The notes: generated from the letters alone by a model not told the origin. Counted from the stretch's first letter, positions 26,587 through 37,495 are shown. The stretch: 64,000 bases of DNA from Tigriopus japonicus (GCA_010645155.1 JAAGOF010000100.1:150421-214420); one strand, 5' to 3'. A program made the numbers and translations.

Positions 26587-28004
26587 ATTTGACGGATTCA
26601 TCCAAGCACCCAAGAAGTGCGGAGTTCTTCCAATTTATGTGGATCAATGGGGTTCATCAAATTGAGACCTTTACTAGTTGCAATATTCAAGCAAAATTTT
26701 TACCTTACTCGCCATGCTCAGAGACTCATAAATCACAGATGGTCGGTCATGGTACCTCGAGTCATTGAAGAAAGCACAATCAGCGATTATCATTGGTATG
26801 GTGCAATTGAGATATACAAAGGCTTCATAGATCGCATTCCATGGGTGTGCCCGACCTTGATGTCACTCAGACGTCCAAAATTCGGAATGAACATCGACTT
26901 CAGAATGGATGGATCGGACAGTATGCATTATGTGGGTATAGATGCGGGTTGCAAATCCGCCAGGAGGTCGAGTGGTCGGTCGGTCATTAATTGTCCAGTT
27001 ATTATGGACCCATTCATCAAATTTGTCCAATGCTCAAAAAGGGCCCCCAAGGGTGCTCAGAGATCATCACTTGATCTACCATTATTAGGCAAGGACGAGC
27101 CCAGATACCGTAGGCACCGTCCAGGCTATTAATGTGTGGTCATCGTGAAAGAAATCTCTGCCAGACTTTCACTCATTTTCAGATCCTCCTCAATGGAGAA
27201 GATCGATGATTGGATGAGATGGCTTGTCTGTCTGAATAGTGACCACATTCCGACCACCGCTTGTCTCCGAAAGGCGCTGCCAGGGCATATTCAAATCACA
27301 ATAATACCTTTATATGCGTGGAATTGGCCAGCACTATCACTTTCAATGACCAAAGCCATCTCTTTCTTATGTACCGTACAAGCCCAGGCCAAGGGCTTAC
27401 GGGCTGATTCGTCATTCACTTTCGGATGCTGGAGTTTCTCGATCGATTTCAATCCTGGCAAGAGATTATTTGTTTGCTTTGAAAGACCTGATTGATATTC
27501 CAATGAGGCCTCAATGGAGAAGCAGAGCAGGGGGAGGAGGATTGAATCTTCACGGACCGATCACGTCTCGCAGAAACCAATGAGACGGAAGAAGCGCAAA
27601 AAAGGGATCTTACATTCCCCGAGTTCCAATCATCAAATTGGAAAAAAGGAGATAGTAAGAAGTACCACTCACTCTCCTCGAACTTGCTCTCAGCCGTGGA
27701 TGGTATGAATGATGTCATATTGTCTCGTAAGGGTTCTGAACTACCAGGGAAATGAATGTGTAGCACGTACAAAAAGTTCATGGAAGGCCTACTGAGGAAA
27801 TCGAGAAATTTGAGATCAATGCGGTTGCTCAATACCCAGCACCCACGAATATGCAATTGTGATGGATGACAAAGCCCTGATCACGACGTCAAACCTGGAT
27901 GGTTTTTGAAATCTCAGTCACTCAGTGAATACGCTGTAGGATTTCTTATGAATATCCACTCTTCATGATAATAAGTTTGGATCAGGCTAAACCATTCAGG
28001 TTAC

Positions 28005-28195
28005 GTAACGGCCAACAAACCAAATAGTCTATTTATAGCTTATGGCCAAATAAGCTAAAAACATATATAAGCGAAATAAAAAATAAGCGAATAAGCGAAA
28101 AACATATGGCCAAATAAGCAAAAAACCAAATTATGGCCAAAATTGTGATCAAATAGCTCATGGCCAACTAACCATTTGGTTAGCTTATTGGGTTC
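28005..28195. repeat. AT-rich repeat cluster with ATGGCCAAATAAGC units
   Basis: The unit TATGGCCAAATAAGC occurs at about 28041 and 28104, with related pieces (AATAAGCGAATAAGCG, TTATGGCCAAAA, CATGGCCAAC) between and after. ACCAAATAG at the left and CCATTTGGTTAG at the right are in opposite orientation, hinting at a small foldback element. Short similarity to AACCAAATAGGCTATT near 10877 was noted. Confidence 0.5.
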
Positions 28196-28898
28196 ATGAT
28201 CTTACTAGATCATCCAAATCAAAGTCTCGAAAAGACTCTGAGATTGTGTCATTTCCCATCGGTCTGCTGGATCTGTTCTGTGCGTTCACTTAGTGGACAG
28301 ACATTGGTCATAACATCAGTAGTCAAGGAGGTCGATTGGTGGCAATTTGAATCCACGTTAATTCATTGTCAATCTGTTCATGGGTGAAAACCAAAACAGT
28401 TAGTTGGTTGGTTGGTTTGCCGGTCATCATGGTCCAAGTGCGAAGGTCCCTTTGCTGCAGACTACAGACATACGCACTTGACTTACTGTGAGTATAGACA
28501 AGCGTCGAGAGTACGTACATACGTATACAGTACATACAACTTTTGTGCAGTTTCCAGTCGGCACTCGAAGTGAGGGAGAAAATGACCAATGAAAACGAAT
28601 GTTTGTGCCATCATCCGCCCACAGATGGTTTCAAGAACACAGCACCTGTATTGGCAGTGCATTGCCTTACCTAGTGGGGGCAAATACCAAAGATGCCGAA
28701 GGCTTTTACTAAATTATCTTCCGATTTCAAGGGCTTCAGTGCAACGCTTAATTGGAAAGTGTGCATGGATTTTGATTGCATCCACCGGTTTATCTTGTCT
28801 TACTTAAAGAGGTGTTGTTTAAGGAATCATTAAGCAATAATTACTGTTGTTCCTGTTAGAGTGATCTAGTTCTCATTAACAAATTATTGGTATTGCAG

Positions 28899-29108
28899 AT
28901 GATCCCTATTATTGTGGCCTTCGAGCAAGAATTCCCAACTTCGTCAAATCGAAAACCGGCGGTGGGACGAAGAGCAAGTCCAGCAAGAAGTCCTCGTCGG
29001 ACAAGAATCGCAGCCATTCGGAGGGTCCCTTGTCTTTGCCACCCCAGATTCCGTCCCATCCATTTTGGTGGCATTCGAGGCTCTACAATGACTCGGTTGG
29101 ACCCATGA
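28899..29108 (+). CDS. exp: exp exon, conserved DPYYCGLRARIPNFV block
   Basis: It runs from a tattgcag acceptor to an ATGA|GTAAGT donor, phase 1 in and out. It opens with DDPYYCGLRARIPNFVKSK, the most conserved-looking segment outside the MH2 domain and a family signature. I believe it corresponds to a conserved motif that in Drosophila is needed for activity with the chitin synthase, but that match is from memory. A Lys/Ser-rich stretch (KSKSSKKSSSDKNRSHSE) and a Pro/Trp segment (LPPQIPSHPFWWHSRLY) follow. Confidence 0.92.
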   Translation: MIPIIVAFEQEFPTSSNRKPAVGRRASPARSPRRTRIAAIRRVPCLCHPRFRPIHFGGIRGSTMTRLDP

Positions 29109-29808
29109 GTAAGTCACAGTCCCAAAGTCCCCAAAGACGCACTCGCCATTCAATCAATTATTGGAATCGATTGTGAGTCGTCCTAACCGCATTTGAATTA
29201 GAGTTACCGCACCACTCACTACCTATTGGCAGGGTGTCACTTCCAATGAAATATTTTTTAAAGAGCGTCCTTCAGTCCATATGCCGATAGACCGCTTCGT
29301 TTTAACTGGACAAGAGCCTGTTTGGCAATGGAAATAAAAACATACAGTTGAGATGATGCGTGATACCTTCTTTAAGAGTAACATCGTGAGTCGAAATATG
29401 AATTGGGAACGAACAATTCGGGTTTCACCACGAAATTACCCTTAGAAATGTGCAAGTTGAGGCTCGGAAAGATAGAAAAAGATGCCTTGTCATTCCAGGG
29501 TTGGCAACTTTTTGCCCAGCTGACATTTTTTTCTCCCAAACCTTCATAGGATTCGATTACATTTAATACGATGATTCCAATGAACCAATGGATATGAAAT
29601 GGATCTTACTTAAACCGGAGTTTTCAAGTCTTTTGTGGAGTCAAGAAAATGTCTGAAGTTTATTGGAGCGATGAATTCTCGCACGTTAAGAACAAAATAA
29701 GCAAAAGTTGTAAATTTAGTTCTTTTTCAGTCTTTTCTTTGTTCACGAGAATTGTTCCTTAAGTGTATCAGAAGCGCTCACGCCCCCATTTCCTATTTGA
29801 TTCGTTAG
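29109..29808 (+). other. exp intron (0.7 kb)
   Basis: No feature seen beyond the splice sites. Confidence 0.8.
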
Positions 29809-29913
29809 GTCTCGCTTCCAATGATCATCAGACCAGCACCACTGGATCGACATCGATTTCCAATGGAACCAACTTCAAAAGGAATCCAACCAATTTTGTG
29901 CCATACATCACAG
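29809..29913 (+). CDS. exp: exp exon, Ser/Thr/Asn-rich
   Basis: The acceptor is cgttag and the donor is ACAG|GTGAGT, phase 1 in and out. It encodes LASNDHQTSTTGSTSISNG and NFKRNPTNFVPYIT. Polar and probably disordered, with a small hydrophobic end. The unbroken phase with both neighbours is the main support. Confidence 0.82.
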
Positions 29914-30360
29914 GTGAGTGGCGATTCCATTAGTTAAGAGTACTCCATCTGTCGGATACAGATAATAAGTAGTACGTACACGTGTGGACGTGTGGGAAAC
30001 TAAAGTACGAAGGGAAGGGCCACAAACATGTCCCAAAGCTTTTCCTCCTCCTGCTCCTCTTCTTCTTCCTCGATCTCGTCAAGTACACTACTGAAATTGT
30101 TGTGGCTGGTGTTGCTCAGACTCATCATCAGGATTGGGGAGGGGCACAGCGTGATCTTATTGGCTTACCAAACAATAACTCTTCTCTATCGGTGTGAAGC
30201 CTTCAGTCACAGGGATGGACGAAGACCACCGACCTTATTCACGTCGATACAACCAACCACACATACGTACTACTTCAACAACAACCCAAAAATACCCCAA
30301 AACTCCAGCATCATTTACTTCTACTAATAATCATCCCCACCCACCCTGCTATTCTTCCAG
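29914..30360 (+). other. exp intron (0.45 kb)
   Basis: Contains a CT-rich tract (about 30040-30075) and a CCCACCCACC-rich end before the acceptor. No exon. Confidence 0.75.
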
Positions 30361-30393
30361 ATTCCTCTGACTCCGATTACTCCCACATTTATG
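30361..30393 (+). CDS. exp: exp 33-bp micro-exon
   Basis: After cttccag the frame reads DSSDSDYSHIY and reaches TATG|GTAGAT. This donor, phase 1, joins the last exon to give SHIYANGSEDYDEAEDLSY. The alternative is no splicing here: the frame then stays open for a further 69 codons to TAA at 30600-30602. I prefer the micro-exon because the spliced end is short, acidic and uniform in composition. Confidence 0.7.
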
Positions 30394-30764
30394 GTAGATT
30401 ACCAATCCCAACTCGTTCGGGGGTTCGGAAATTTCCCGCCAAACCGCTATTTCTGAGGTTAGAACTTAGTCGTAGTAGAAAACACCAACCCACCAACCAA
30501 CCGAAAGACCATCCGACCATCTTCTTGAAATCTGTCGCTCTCTTCGGATTCATTTCTAGCCTATCCTTCTCTATCCTATCCTCTAAAGTAAAGCTAACAT
30601 AATTGAACCTTCACAACAATACCGTACAAGACCAACCATCCTATTTACTCTTCGAGGACGAACCTGACTACTAAAGTAATCCTCACACCGTTTGATCACC
30701 CCAAGAGCACGCTTTCTTTCTCTTACATTATGGTCAAATCCATGTCCTTTTGTTATTGTTTCAG
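30394..30764 (+). other. exp last intron (0.37 kb), open for its first 69 codons
   Basis: The frame continuing from the micro-exon has no stop until 30602, so a retained intron would give a different C-terminus. A dispersed repeat copy occupies about 30634-30722 (minus orientation), which suggests the 3' part of the intron is insertion-derived. Confidence 0.6.
30634..30722 (-). repeat. Dispersed repeat copy A
   Basis: About 85 percent identical by eye to 35322-35410 over some 85 bases (shared core CGAGGA-GAACCTGACTACTAAAG). On the minus strand both copies read ALGVIKR-EDYFSSQV-PRRV in the same frame, so they may be remnants of one coding repeat or the tail of a SINE/LINE pair. Confidence 0.7.
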
Positions 30765-30811
30765 CCAATGGGAGTGAGGACTACGATGAAGCCGAAGATC
30801 TGTCCTACTAG
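30765..30811 (+). CDS. exp: exp terminal coding exon
   Basis: After a tgtttcag acceptor the frame reads NGSEDYDEAEDLSY and ends at TAG (30809-30811). The acidic Tyr-containing tail is short and ends the protein. Entering in the other phases meets a stop almost at once or gives an unrelated frame, which supports phase 1 from the micro-exon. Confidence 0.8.
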
Positions 30812-31869
30812 ATCTCTGTATCTCTCTCTCACACTGTTTCTGTGTTTCGGCTCGTCGCCGACCGGCGCATGTTTCAGCAATCATCATTCAGAGATCCTCC
30901 AAGTTTTCAACGAATCAAAGGAGCTCAACATTTTTTCCAGCATCGTAACGAAAGACCTTTGAGGTATTTCGAGCTCAGATTACAAAGATAGAAAAAGAAG
31001 AAGAAGAAGAAGGAGGATGCATTCTGCCCTAGTCAAACCGGCGTATGCTCAAAACATAAAACAAGCCAACGAACTCGTGTTCGGAAATTGGGAGTATCCT
31101 GTTGCAACTTTCTTCGCCCATCGTTCACCCTCCTTGTATGTGGATTTTTATTCCCCCATGAAACACCATTCATTATCCCTTGTAATTGGAGGCCGTCCTC
31201 GAAATTGTTCAGCCCCTCTTTCTCTCATTTTTCTGTCCTTTTTTCCCTTTTTGTACATACTTCATGATGATGATAATGATGCTAAACATAAATCTCTTAT
31301 TTATTCTGACCTTCAATGGGTTTGGTCCCTTCCTTCCTCCCTTCCGAAAGTTCACTTATCCCCTGATGACCAGCTTCAAAGCAAGCTGTGCTCAAGATTG
31401 TTGGCCCGGTTTTATTCTCGTTACTGCCACTTACGTATGATGTCCTATTTGCCATTTTCAATTATCCATTCCCCCGTCCCCATTCTCCAGTTTCCCTATC
31501 AAATCACGATCCTCCTTGCAGAAGTAAACAATTTCTTGTGACCTGCGGTGGTCAACTATTTCGTGATGAGTTCTTCGCTCTTGATGTATATCATGTCCTA
31601 ATTAAAGGGAAAACATACGTCACGTCATTAAAATATACGGCAATGGCGCTGATTTGCCTTTTTAATATTGAACTCGAGTAACTACTTTCTTGATCATGAC
31701 AAAAGGTTGAAAACCAATTCATGTACCTTTGGTGCCTGAATTAGGGAACGAGATCATAAAAATCGTCGTTCCTTGATAATCTTGACAATTTCATGAAAAT
31801 GCATTTTGTTTCATTTTTTCCATTTTTCTTCTTTTTCCATTTTTTTGATTGATTTGCATTTTATGTTTT

Positions 31870-32140
31870 TTTTTAAATCGAAATGAGGTGCATTTATTTT
31901 TTGGATTGTTGGTGCTAGGGTCGGAGGGTTGAGTCTCGCCCGGCCAGCGAATCCAGCCATCACATCGTCCAAATTGTTCCGTTAGGCAATCATGTCCGGT
32001 ATCAGAATGGTTCTCCGTCTGTGGGTGTGAATTAGCGTCTAAAGGTTTCCTTGAGAAAGGTCGGGGAGGAGAATCGAACCTGGGACCTCTCTCACTATAG
32101 GAAACTGCGCTAACCACGACGTCACGACGCCACGTCTCCT
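31870..32140 (-). mobile_element. tRNA-derived SINE-like element
   Basis: On the minus strand a Pol III A-box TGGTTAGCGCAG (32105-32116) is followed about 25 bases later by a B-box GGTTCGATTC (32071-32080), the spacing of a tRNA. A non-tRNA body follows and ends in an A-rich tail (a T-run near 31868-31876 on the plus strand). Head, body and A-rich tail is the standard SINE plan. The boundaries are approximate. Confidence 0.7.
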
Positions 32141-33535
32141 CCCTGAGGAGTTTTTGTTTGCATTTTTTCGTGTGTACACAAAACTGAAAGAAAAGCACAC
32201 ATTATACCATAGTGCTTCAGTAACAGAATGAAGCCAGTAAAAGAATGAAACCTTATCAGTTCAAGGTACTGGTGTTTCTACTGTAACTCCAAATGCAAAA
32301 TTTTACAACAATGACTTCAAATTGTCATTGATGTAAAACATCAATCTTTTGATTTTGATAAGTGTGTGGCCTCAATATGTCACTTTTCATGCTTTCACTT
32401 CATTGCACAAGCACTCTGGTTTGTCGCAATTGCCTCTTTGCAAAGAGCAGGGACTTATAACTCAGGAGTGGACATGGGCGAAGTTAGGCCACTTTTTCTT
32501 TTAATTGTTCTTTACAGGAAGACTTAAGACCTACATTTGATATTTTGTTGGTTTTTGAACTACCAAGGTACATTTTCTTTTTTCTTTGCAGTCGTCTAAA
32601 TCCATTATTCTAGATTTTTTACTACATAAGATCAACTTTCTGGATAAGTTCAACTTTCTGGAAATTTGACTAAAATGAAAATTACTAAGTAATCATATGA
32701 AAAACTCGCGATTTTTTTTTCTCACCTAACATCGTTTGGGACTGCAACGGATCATCTCCGATCATTTTAAGGTTTCTAACTTCATCCAGTAAAAAGTCAC
32801 CTAGATTCGCCCAAAGTCATGTTCAATGGGATTCTCATCAAGAAAAAGGATCAGACAGTTGGCCAGGGCATTCGTAATAACAGTAATTATAATTGGCTTG
32901 GGGTCAAAGCCATGAACCCGAGCAAAACTCGGTCGGGCGTTTGTCAACTGCACTATAACCCATAGACCACGGTATAACCATATCTCTCTCTCTTGTAAAT
33001 CACCAAAATTCCCACTATTCTGTTTCAAAATCAATAGCGATTTTATCAGATGACGAGTGTAGTTGGACAAATTCAGCTGGGAATTTTGGGGCCAAACTGG
33101 CTAGGGATGGATCACAACTAGCCGTGGTCGTTTCATAGTTTACGTTTGCTAGGTGAGGGAAAAGTTCGGTTTGATTGATTATCAAAATGAAGAATGTGAG
33201 TGAGGCTCGAGAGTTTTGATTAAGTTGTTTGAAAGGTTGTTTTGACTCTGACACATCCTTAGCCAATATGGCCCCAGAATCCCCAGCTGATTTTGTAGGA
33301 TTAAACTCATCCATTTGCAACGTTTGTTCTTATTTTGACCTGATACAACGCAAAGAAAAGACAAATCATTCGCAACCTCATACACACACACGCAACACTC
33401 ACGAGGATGAAGATGGAATTACCTTTTCCAGGTGTAAGTAACACAAAGTACCGTTTTCTTTTGATTTTTTCCCGTAGCATAGACCTCGCTACTGCTACTG
33501 GTAATACAGTGGTCTATGCTAGACTCTAGTCTATG

Positions 33536-33826
33536 CTAGAGGGCTAACAGAGAAATGACACTCCGAAAATATGTGTGAGTCACCAAGCCTGCACTGGGTG
33601 TGCGATGGGATTTGACATTGAACACACTAAGTTACGTGATTCACAACTGGAACTTGCGGTTTTAGGGAGTCAGTGGCAAAATTGCTCATTCAACTGCTTT
33701 GGTCGTACATGAGCAATGTATGATGAATCAAGTCACTTGACACCCTTGCTGCCGGATCAATGAAGTGTGTTCAAATCAAATCTCCACTGACTGTACTGGA
33801 GTGACATTTCTCTGTTAGCCCTCTAG
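33536..33826. mobile_element. MITE-like element, 29-bp TIRs
   Basis: CTAGAGGGCTAACAGAGAAA... at 33536-33564 recurs inverted at 33798-33826 with one mismatch in 29 bases. The whole is 291 bp and contains no coding frame, typical of a MITE. The sequence TAGTCTATG flanks both ends (in opposite orientation) and a second partial GTCTATGCTAGA copy lies just left at 33513, so the true end may be slightly outside. Confidence 0.7.
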
Positions 33827-34564
33827 TCTATGCCAGTAGTCAGAACGCAACTTTCCACCTGCAATTTGATAAAAGCGGTCTGTTACGTGGGCATGGTGAT
33901 TGAAGCTTTTTAAGTGTTTGCTCAAACGCCAAGACTTCTAATAACGATTTTTGATGGCAGGTTTTTTAATGAAGATATCTTGTGAATATGTGCATCCTTA
34001 AGTAGCTTAAATAACTGTATTAAATCACTTAAACCATTAAAAGCGGTATATTTTTGGATTTTTTTTTCTCCGGTACTTTTATCAAACAAGACTGAAGTTA
34101 AAATTTTCGTAGAATTTCAACGAAAACATTTTGCTTCAAATATTGTAGTTGTGTAGTTGTAGAAACAAAAGTTTCTAATGTACTATTATATCATTTTTCA
34201 ATTATGACCAGATCTTGAACAGATTTCAAAGTTACGCAAATCTGCCACATTTTTGCGGATTTTTTCATTGCCGCTACAAGGAATGGGATTCCCTGTAAAG
34301 AAAGTTAATCATTAACGTTACTGCATAAGATATAAATATAAAATTAGCATTTATATGAAATTTGGTCTATCGACGAATTACTGTTGGAAGATCTATGCAA
34401 CCCTTGAATAGTGGGTTGATCAAGAATATTATTCAAAAATTCATCAACCCTGCTTTAAAAGCTGTTAAAGGATCAGCATCTACATATTCCCGACGAAGAC
34501 TAATAGGCAAAAGATTGAACAATGAAGGAGCCCGATAAAAAAAAGAGAACTTCATTGTTCGAAT

Positions 34565-34665
34565 TAGCCTTGATTCCTTCGGATTTGGAGGTGCGCACAG
34601 AGCGCAAGTAAAGTAAAAACTCTACGGTCGTTACAGCTGACCTCAAATCTTGGGTTAGGCCAGGA
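34565..34665 (-). repeat. Inverted partner of the repeat at 34940-35049
   Basis: This roughly 100-base stretch matches the reverse complement of 34940-35049 with about 80 percent identity by eye (shared GATTTGGAGGTGC / TCTACG / GATCTCAAATC-TGGGTTAGG motifs). It is a second, 3'-only copy of the SINE body, inverted relative to the copy at 34815. Confidence 0.6.
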
Positions 34666-34814
34666 ACCCCTGAAAGGGGTTATACTGTAATATAGGTTAT
34701 CCCTGGTTAGACATACGCGGCGTTTAATTTGGCTGGACAAGTCATTTTTGAGTTCCAAAGAAAAGAGAGTTAAAGTGAAGAGAGTTAATGATTAATATAG
34801 CTTATAAAATTACC

Positions 34815-35049
34815 GGCCAGAGTGACCACGCGTACTAGCGCGTTCTTAAATGTGCCCAGTGTAAGTGCTTCCCCAGACGGCGTAGGTTCGAATCCTGTTG
34901 GGGGTCGGATTGAAGCTGTCGGGAGAAATCCTTTTGTTTTCAAGAGCATTCATGGGCTCTGTCCTAACCCAGGATTTGAGATCAGTTGTAGCGATCCGAT
35001 CGTAGAGGTTTTACGTGCGCTCTGAGAGCACCTCCAAGTCCTAAGGAAT
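34815..35049 (+). mobile_element. tRNA-derived SINE-like element, cut by assembly gap
   Basis: Contains a perfect B-box GGTTCGAATCC at 34885-34895 about 60 bases into a tRNA-like head. The body then matches 34565-34665 in inverted orientation. It runs directly into the N gap at 35050, so its 3' end is unknown. The A-box is degenerate. Confidence 0.6.
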
Positions 35050-35126
35050 NNNNNNNNNNNNNNNNNNNNNNNNNNNNNNNNNNNNNNNNNNNNNNNNNNN
35101 NNNNNNNNNNNNNNNNNNNNNNNNNN
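35050..35126. other. Assembly gap (77 N)
   Basis: A run of N. It abuts an inverted repeat pair, which probably caused the assembly break. The true gap length may differ. Confidence 0.99.
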
Positions 35127-35321
35127 TCAATTTCTGTTAATTAGGTCACGGGCCAAAAATTAATGTAAGGTCACTTAAAACATGCATAAACACAAATTTA
35201 AAAATATGTTCTTTAGTTTAATTGCTAGGCACATTTAGGTCGATGATGGGCTAAAAAAATGGTAAAATCTATTTAGCCGTTCAATTTTCAATGGCTATTT
35301 TCGAACACAGTTCTCGAAGGA

Positions 35322-35410
35322 CATTCTCGGACTACCATCCCCACTACTCTTCGAGGATGAACCTGACTACTAAAGTAATCCTCACCCCTTTTGATCACCC
35401 CAAGAGCACA
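35322..35410 (-). repeat. Dispersed repeat copy B
   Basis: Second copy of the repeat at 30634-30722. Here it directly adjoins the SINE-like element at 35437-35705, so the two may be parts of one composite repeat. Confidence 0.7.
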
Positions 35411-35436
35411 TTTGAAGTTAAGGGCTGTTTTATGTC

Positions 35437-35705
35437 CGGAGACAGAACGCAGCTTCGCAGTTCCGATATGGCAAAGGTTGTCCGCTTTGTGCGGAAATTG
35501 CCGCTCCAACAACAAGCATCAACTATTAATTCACCCTCGGGAATAACCCCAGGTTCTCCCATTTAAGCTATCAAAGCCTGAGGAATGCATGAAAATTAGT
35601 GATATTAGTGAAAGCCACTAGGACTCGCCAAACCCAGGATTCGAACTAGGAGTGATGAGGCAAAGTGGCGTATGCTCTACTTCTACGCTACGACTGCTTG
35701 CCGCA
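35437..35705 (-). mobile_element. SINE-like element, same family as 57475-57845
   Basis: On the minus strand a tRNA-like head with B-box AGTTCGAATCC (35638-35648) is followed by GGCGAGTCCTAGTG. Next comes a body containing CTTAAATGGG and AACCTGGGGT-ATTCCCGAGGGTGA, then CTGCGAAGCTGCGTTCTG. The same blocks occur in the same order on the plus strand at 57640-57845, about 70-75 percent identical by eye. Confidence 0.7.
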
Positions 35706-37448
35706 AATAAACGTTAACGGCATTTTGCAGCGTTTTCTCCGTCGAAGAATACGGCAATTTATTACTTTGTTTGGAGCGCCATTCGCTATTATTATAATGC
35801 CAGATTGGGAAGACTTTTTTCGGAGGTTTGGCGATAAGTAAAAATTCGTGGCGTTGAAATAACAGCGCCCTTCGACAAAATTCATGCAATGAAATAATTC
35901 TAAATTTTGAAAGTAGTGACATTACTCAGCCACCCAAGGCTAGTAGTACCGGCACGGCCAGTCAGTAAATAACACCCCACAAAAATGTACTTTTGAAATC
36001 AGCAGGGTAATGCAATTTCAAAAGTATTCCATACTTCATATTGTTTTCTGGTTAAATTTCATTACTCACGAAAAATAGGTTACTTTTAGAGTTTTCAAAC
36101 TTTTGATTTTGATGGAGCTCACGCTCACGCTACCGAGAGTATATTTTATAGTTTACGCACCAAAACAATGTTATTATAATGACAATGCCAATATAAAAAT
36201 ATATTCCATGGTTTATGTAAAATGTCTTGCCACTCTTTCAAACCCTTAGTTACGACTAACTTCACTTGTGACTCAGAGTCAACAGTAATGGTCTTTCAAA
36301 GCTAAGAGCAATTAATACTTAAATAAATGAGCTCGTCCTCTGTTGGTAATTATTTTACCTTAAAAAAGGGCGAGCATGTGGATTCTATGCTCCCTTCGAT
36401 TCACCGCTTTGTGAAGGCATAGCTTTTGACTTTGTCATTCGATTAAGTTAAAAATGAGTTAAAGTCCTAAAAGAAAATATACTTAGGTTTTAGCAATTTG
36501 TGACATCCTGATGCATTAAAATTTCTTTATTTCAATAAATTTCCGACGATGAGGTTACCTTGCAAAATATCTGAAATGAGAACAAACAAGTGATTCGATC
36601 TAGAAACGTGTTGTCCCTCTACTAACAAGGCCTTGTGGCACCAGAAACTTTTGTAATCTTTAATAGTATATTCATTTTCGTTTATTTTCTCAATCAGATG
36701 CACTGTGAAATCTCAACATCAAAGTCACTGACGACCACTAGTGGACTATACAAAGAAAGACTATCAACCAACATTTACCCACGGACATACGTTTTCACAC
36801 AAGGGATTTGCGAGTCGTATAAACTCTAGACGGTTCCTTCAATTCCTGCTGAAATAAAAGGAACTCTCAAGCAGGCTTGAACACACAAAAGACGATTTTC
36901 GAAAAATAGTATCAGTTATTCTGGTACGTTCTGTTCACAGTTGACTTGGGTAGGTAGTGGGATTCATTATTTCTAGTGGTGGTGGTGAAGGATGGTAGGC
37001 ATTTTAGGGGATGAAACACCAATTACCCGGAAGTTCCGAATGACGATGTACCCCAAATTATTTCGTATTGAAAATTCTTTAATTAGGGCCTGCTAATCCC
37101 AAGAAATTGGAGAAAAAAAAAACAAAGTTTCATGGGTTGTTTGTAACAGGCAAATAAGAGTTTACAAATTGAAAGGAAATGGGGTCTTTGTACACGCGAA
37201 TGGAATTGAGCAAAAGAGAGAACGAACCAACACAAGAAGACTCCGAAACGGTAACGAGTCGATGAGGAAGGAAATGCTGATAAATACGAGTTATTGTGAA
37301 TAAGTGTAATGACAACAAATGAATAACAATAGGTCGGAGACAAAGCCTCTTTTTGTCTTGATCAACCTTTGAAGAGCCTTTTGAACTAATGAAACATGAG
37401 TTTCTCTCGCCGTTGATCGGTAGACAGGATCTGCCATTTATGGATAGG

Positions 37449-37495
37449 TTGCAGTTTTTTCTTGGGATTCAGGAGGAGAATCTTTTCAGTTATAT
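37449..37495. repeat. Short duplicated segment, copy 1
   Basis: GTTGCAGTTTTTTCTTGGGA and the following AGGAGGAGAATC recur with small changes at 38074-38115. Minor local duplication of about 40 bases near the Fas2 3' end. Confidence 0.5.

Larger units (their letters stand above)
21274..28898 (+). other. exp intron (7.6 kb) with a transposon-like insertion
   Basis: The largest exp intron. It contains an (AGT)n array (22691-22715), a (GGTT)n(GGAT)n array (22792-22829), a 1.7-kb element with perfect terminal inverted repeats (24889-26586) and an AT-rich repeat cluster (28005-28195). A 171-codon open frame at 26617-27132 has no recognisable domain and no splice context; I regard it as chance. No exon with phase 1 at both ends was recognised. 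Confidence 0.65.
13259..30811 (+). other. exp: Gene locus: Expansion/Rebuff family, MH2-domain protein
   Basis: Eight exons join in frame (phases 0-0-0-1-1-1-1-1, TAG stop) into at least 421 residues. The first three encode an MH2-like domain, seen in stretches such as DDEIWAKI, GSDDGFDGFRIG and RELKRPYPDRRKLE. This is the arrangement known from insect Expansion and Rebuff, divergent MH2 proteins without the MH1 DNA-binding domain of Smads. In Drosophila, Expansion and Rebuff act together with the chitin synthase Krotzkopf verkehrt at the apical membrane and are needed for chitin deposition in trachea and cuticle. The second half is Ser/Gly/Pro-rich with one conserved-looking block (DPYYCGLRARIPNFV). 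Whether this copy corresponds to exp or reb cannot be told by eye; the two are paralogues. The start codon is not firmly located. It converges on Fas2, with about 7 kb between the two coding ends. Confidence 0.9.

Noticed and set aside
26617..27132. 171-codon open frame on the plus strand in the largest exp intron
   Set aside because: No recognisable domain, signal or repeat; a frame this long is expected about once by chance in 64 kb; no splice context.
31017..31541. 174-codon open frame just after the exp stop
   Set aside because: Composition is that of AT/T-rich non-coding sequence with no known domain; most likely lies in the exp 3' UTR.
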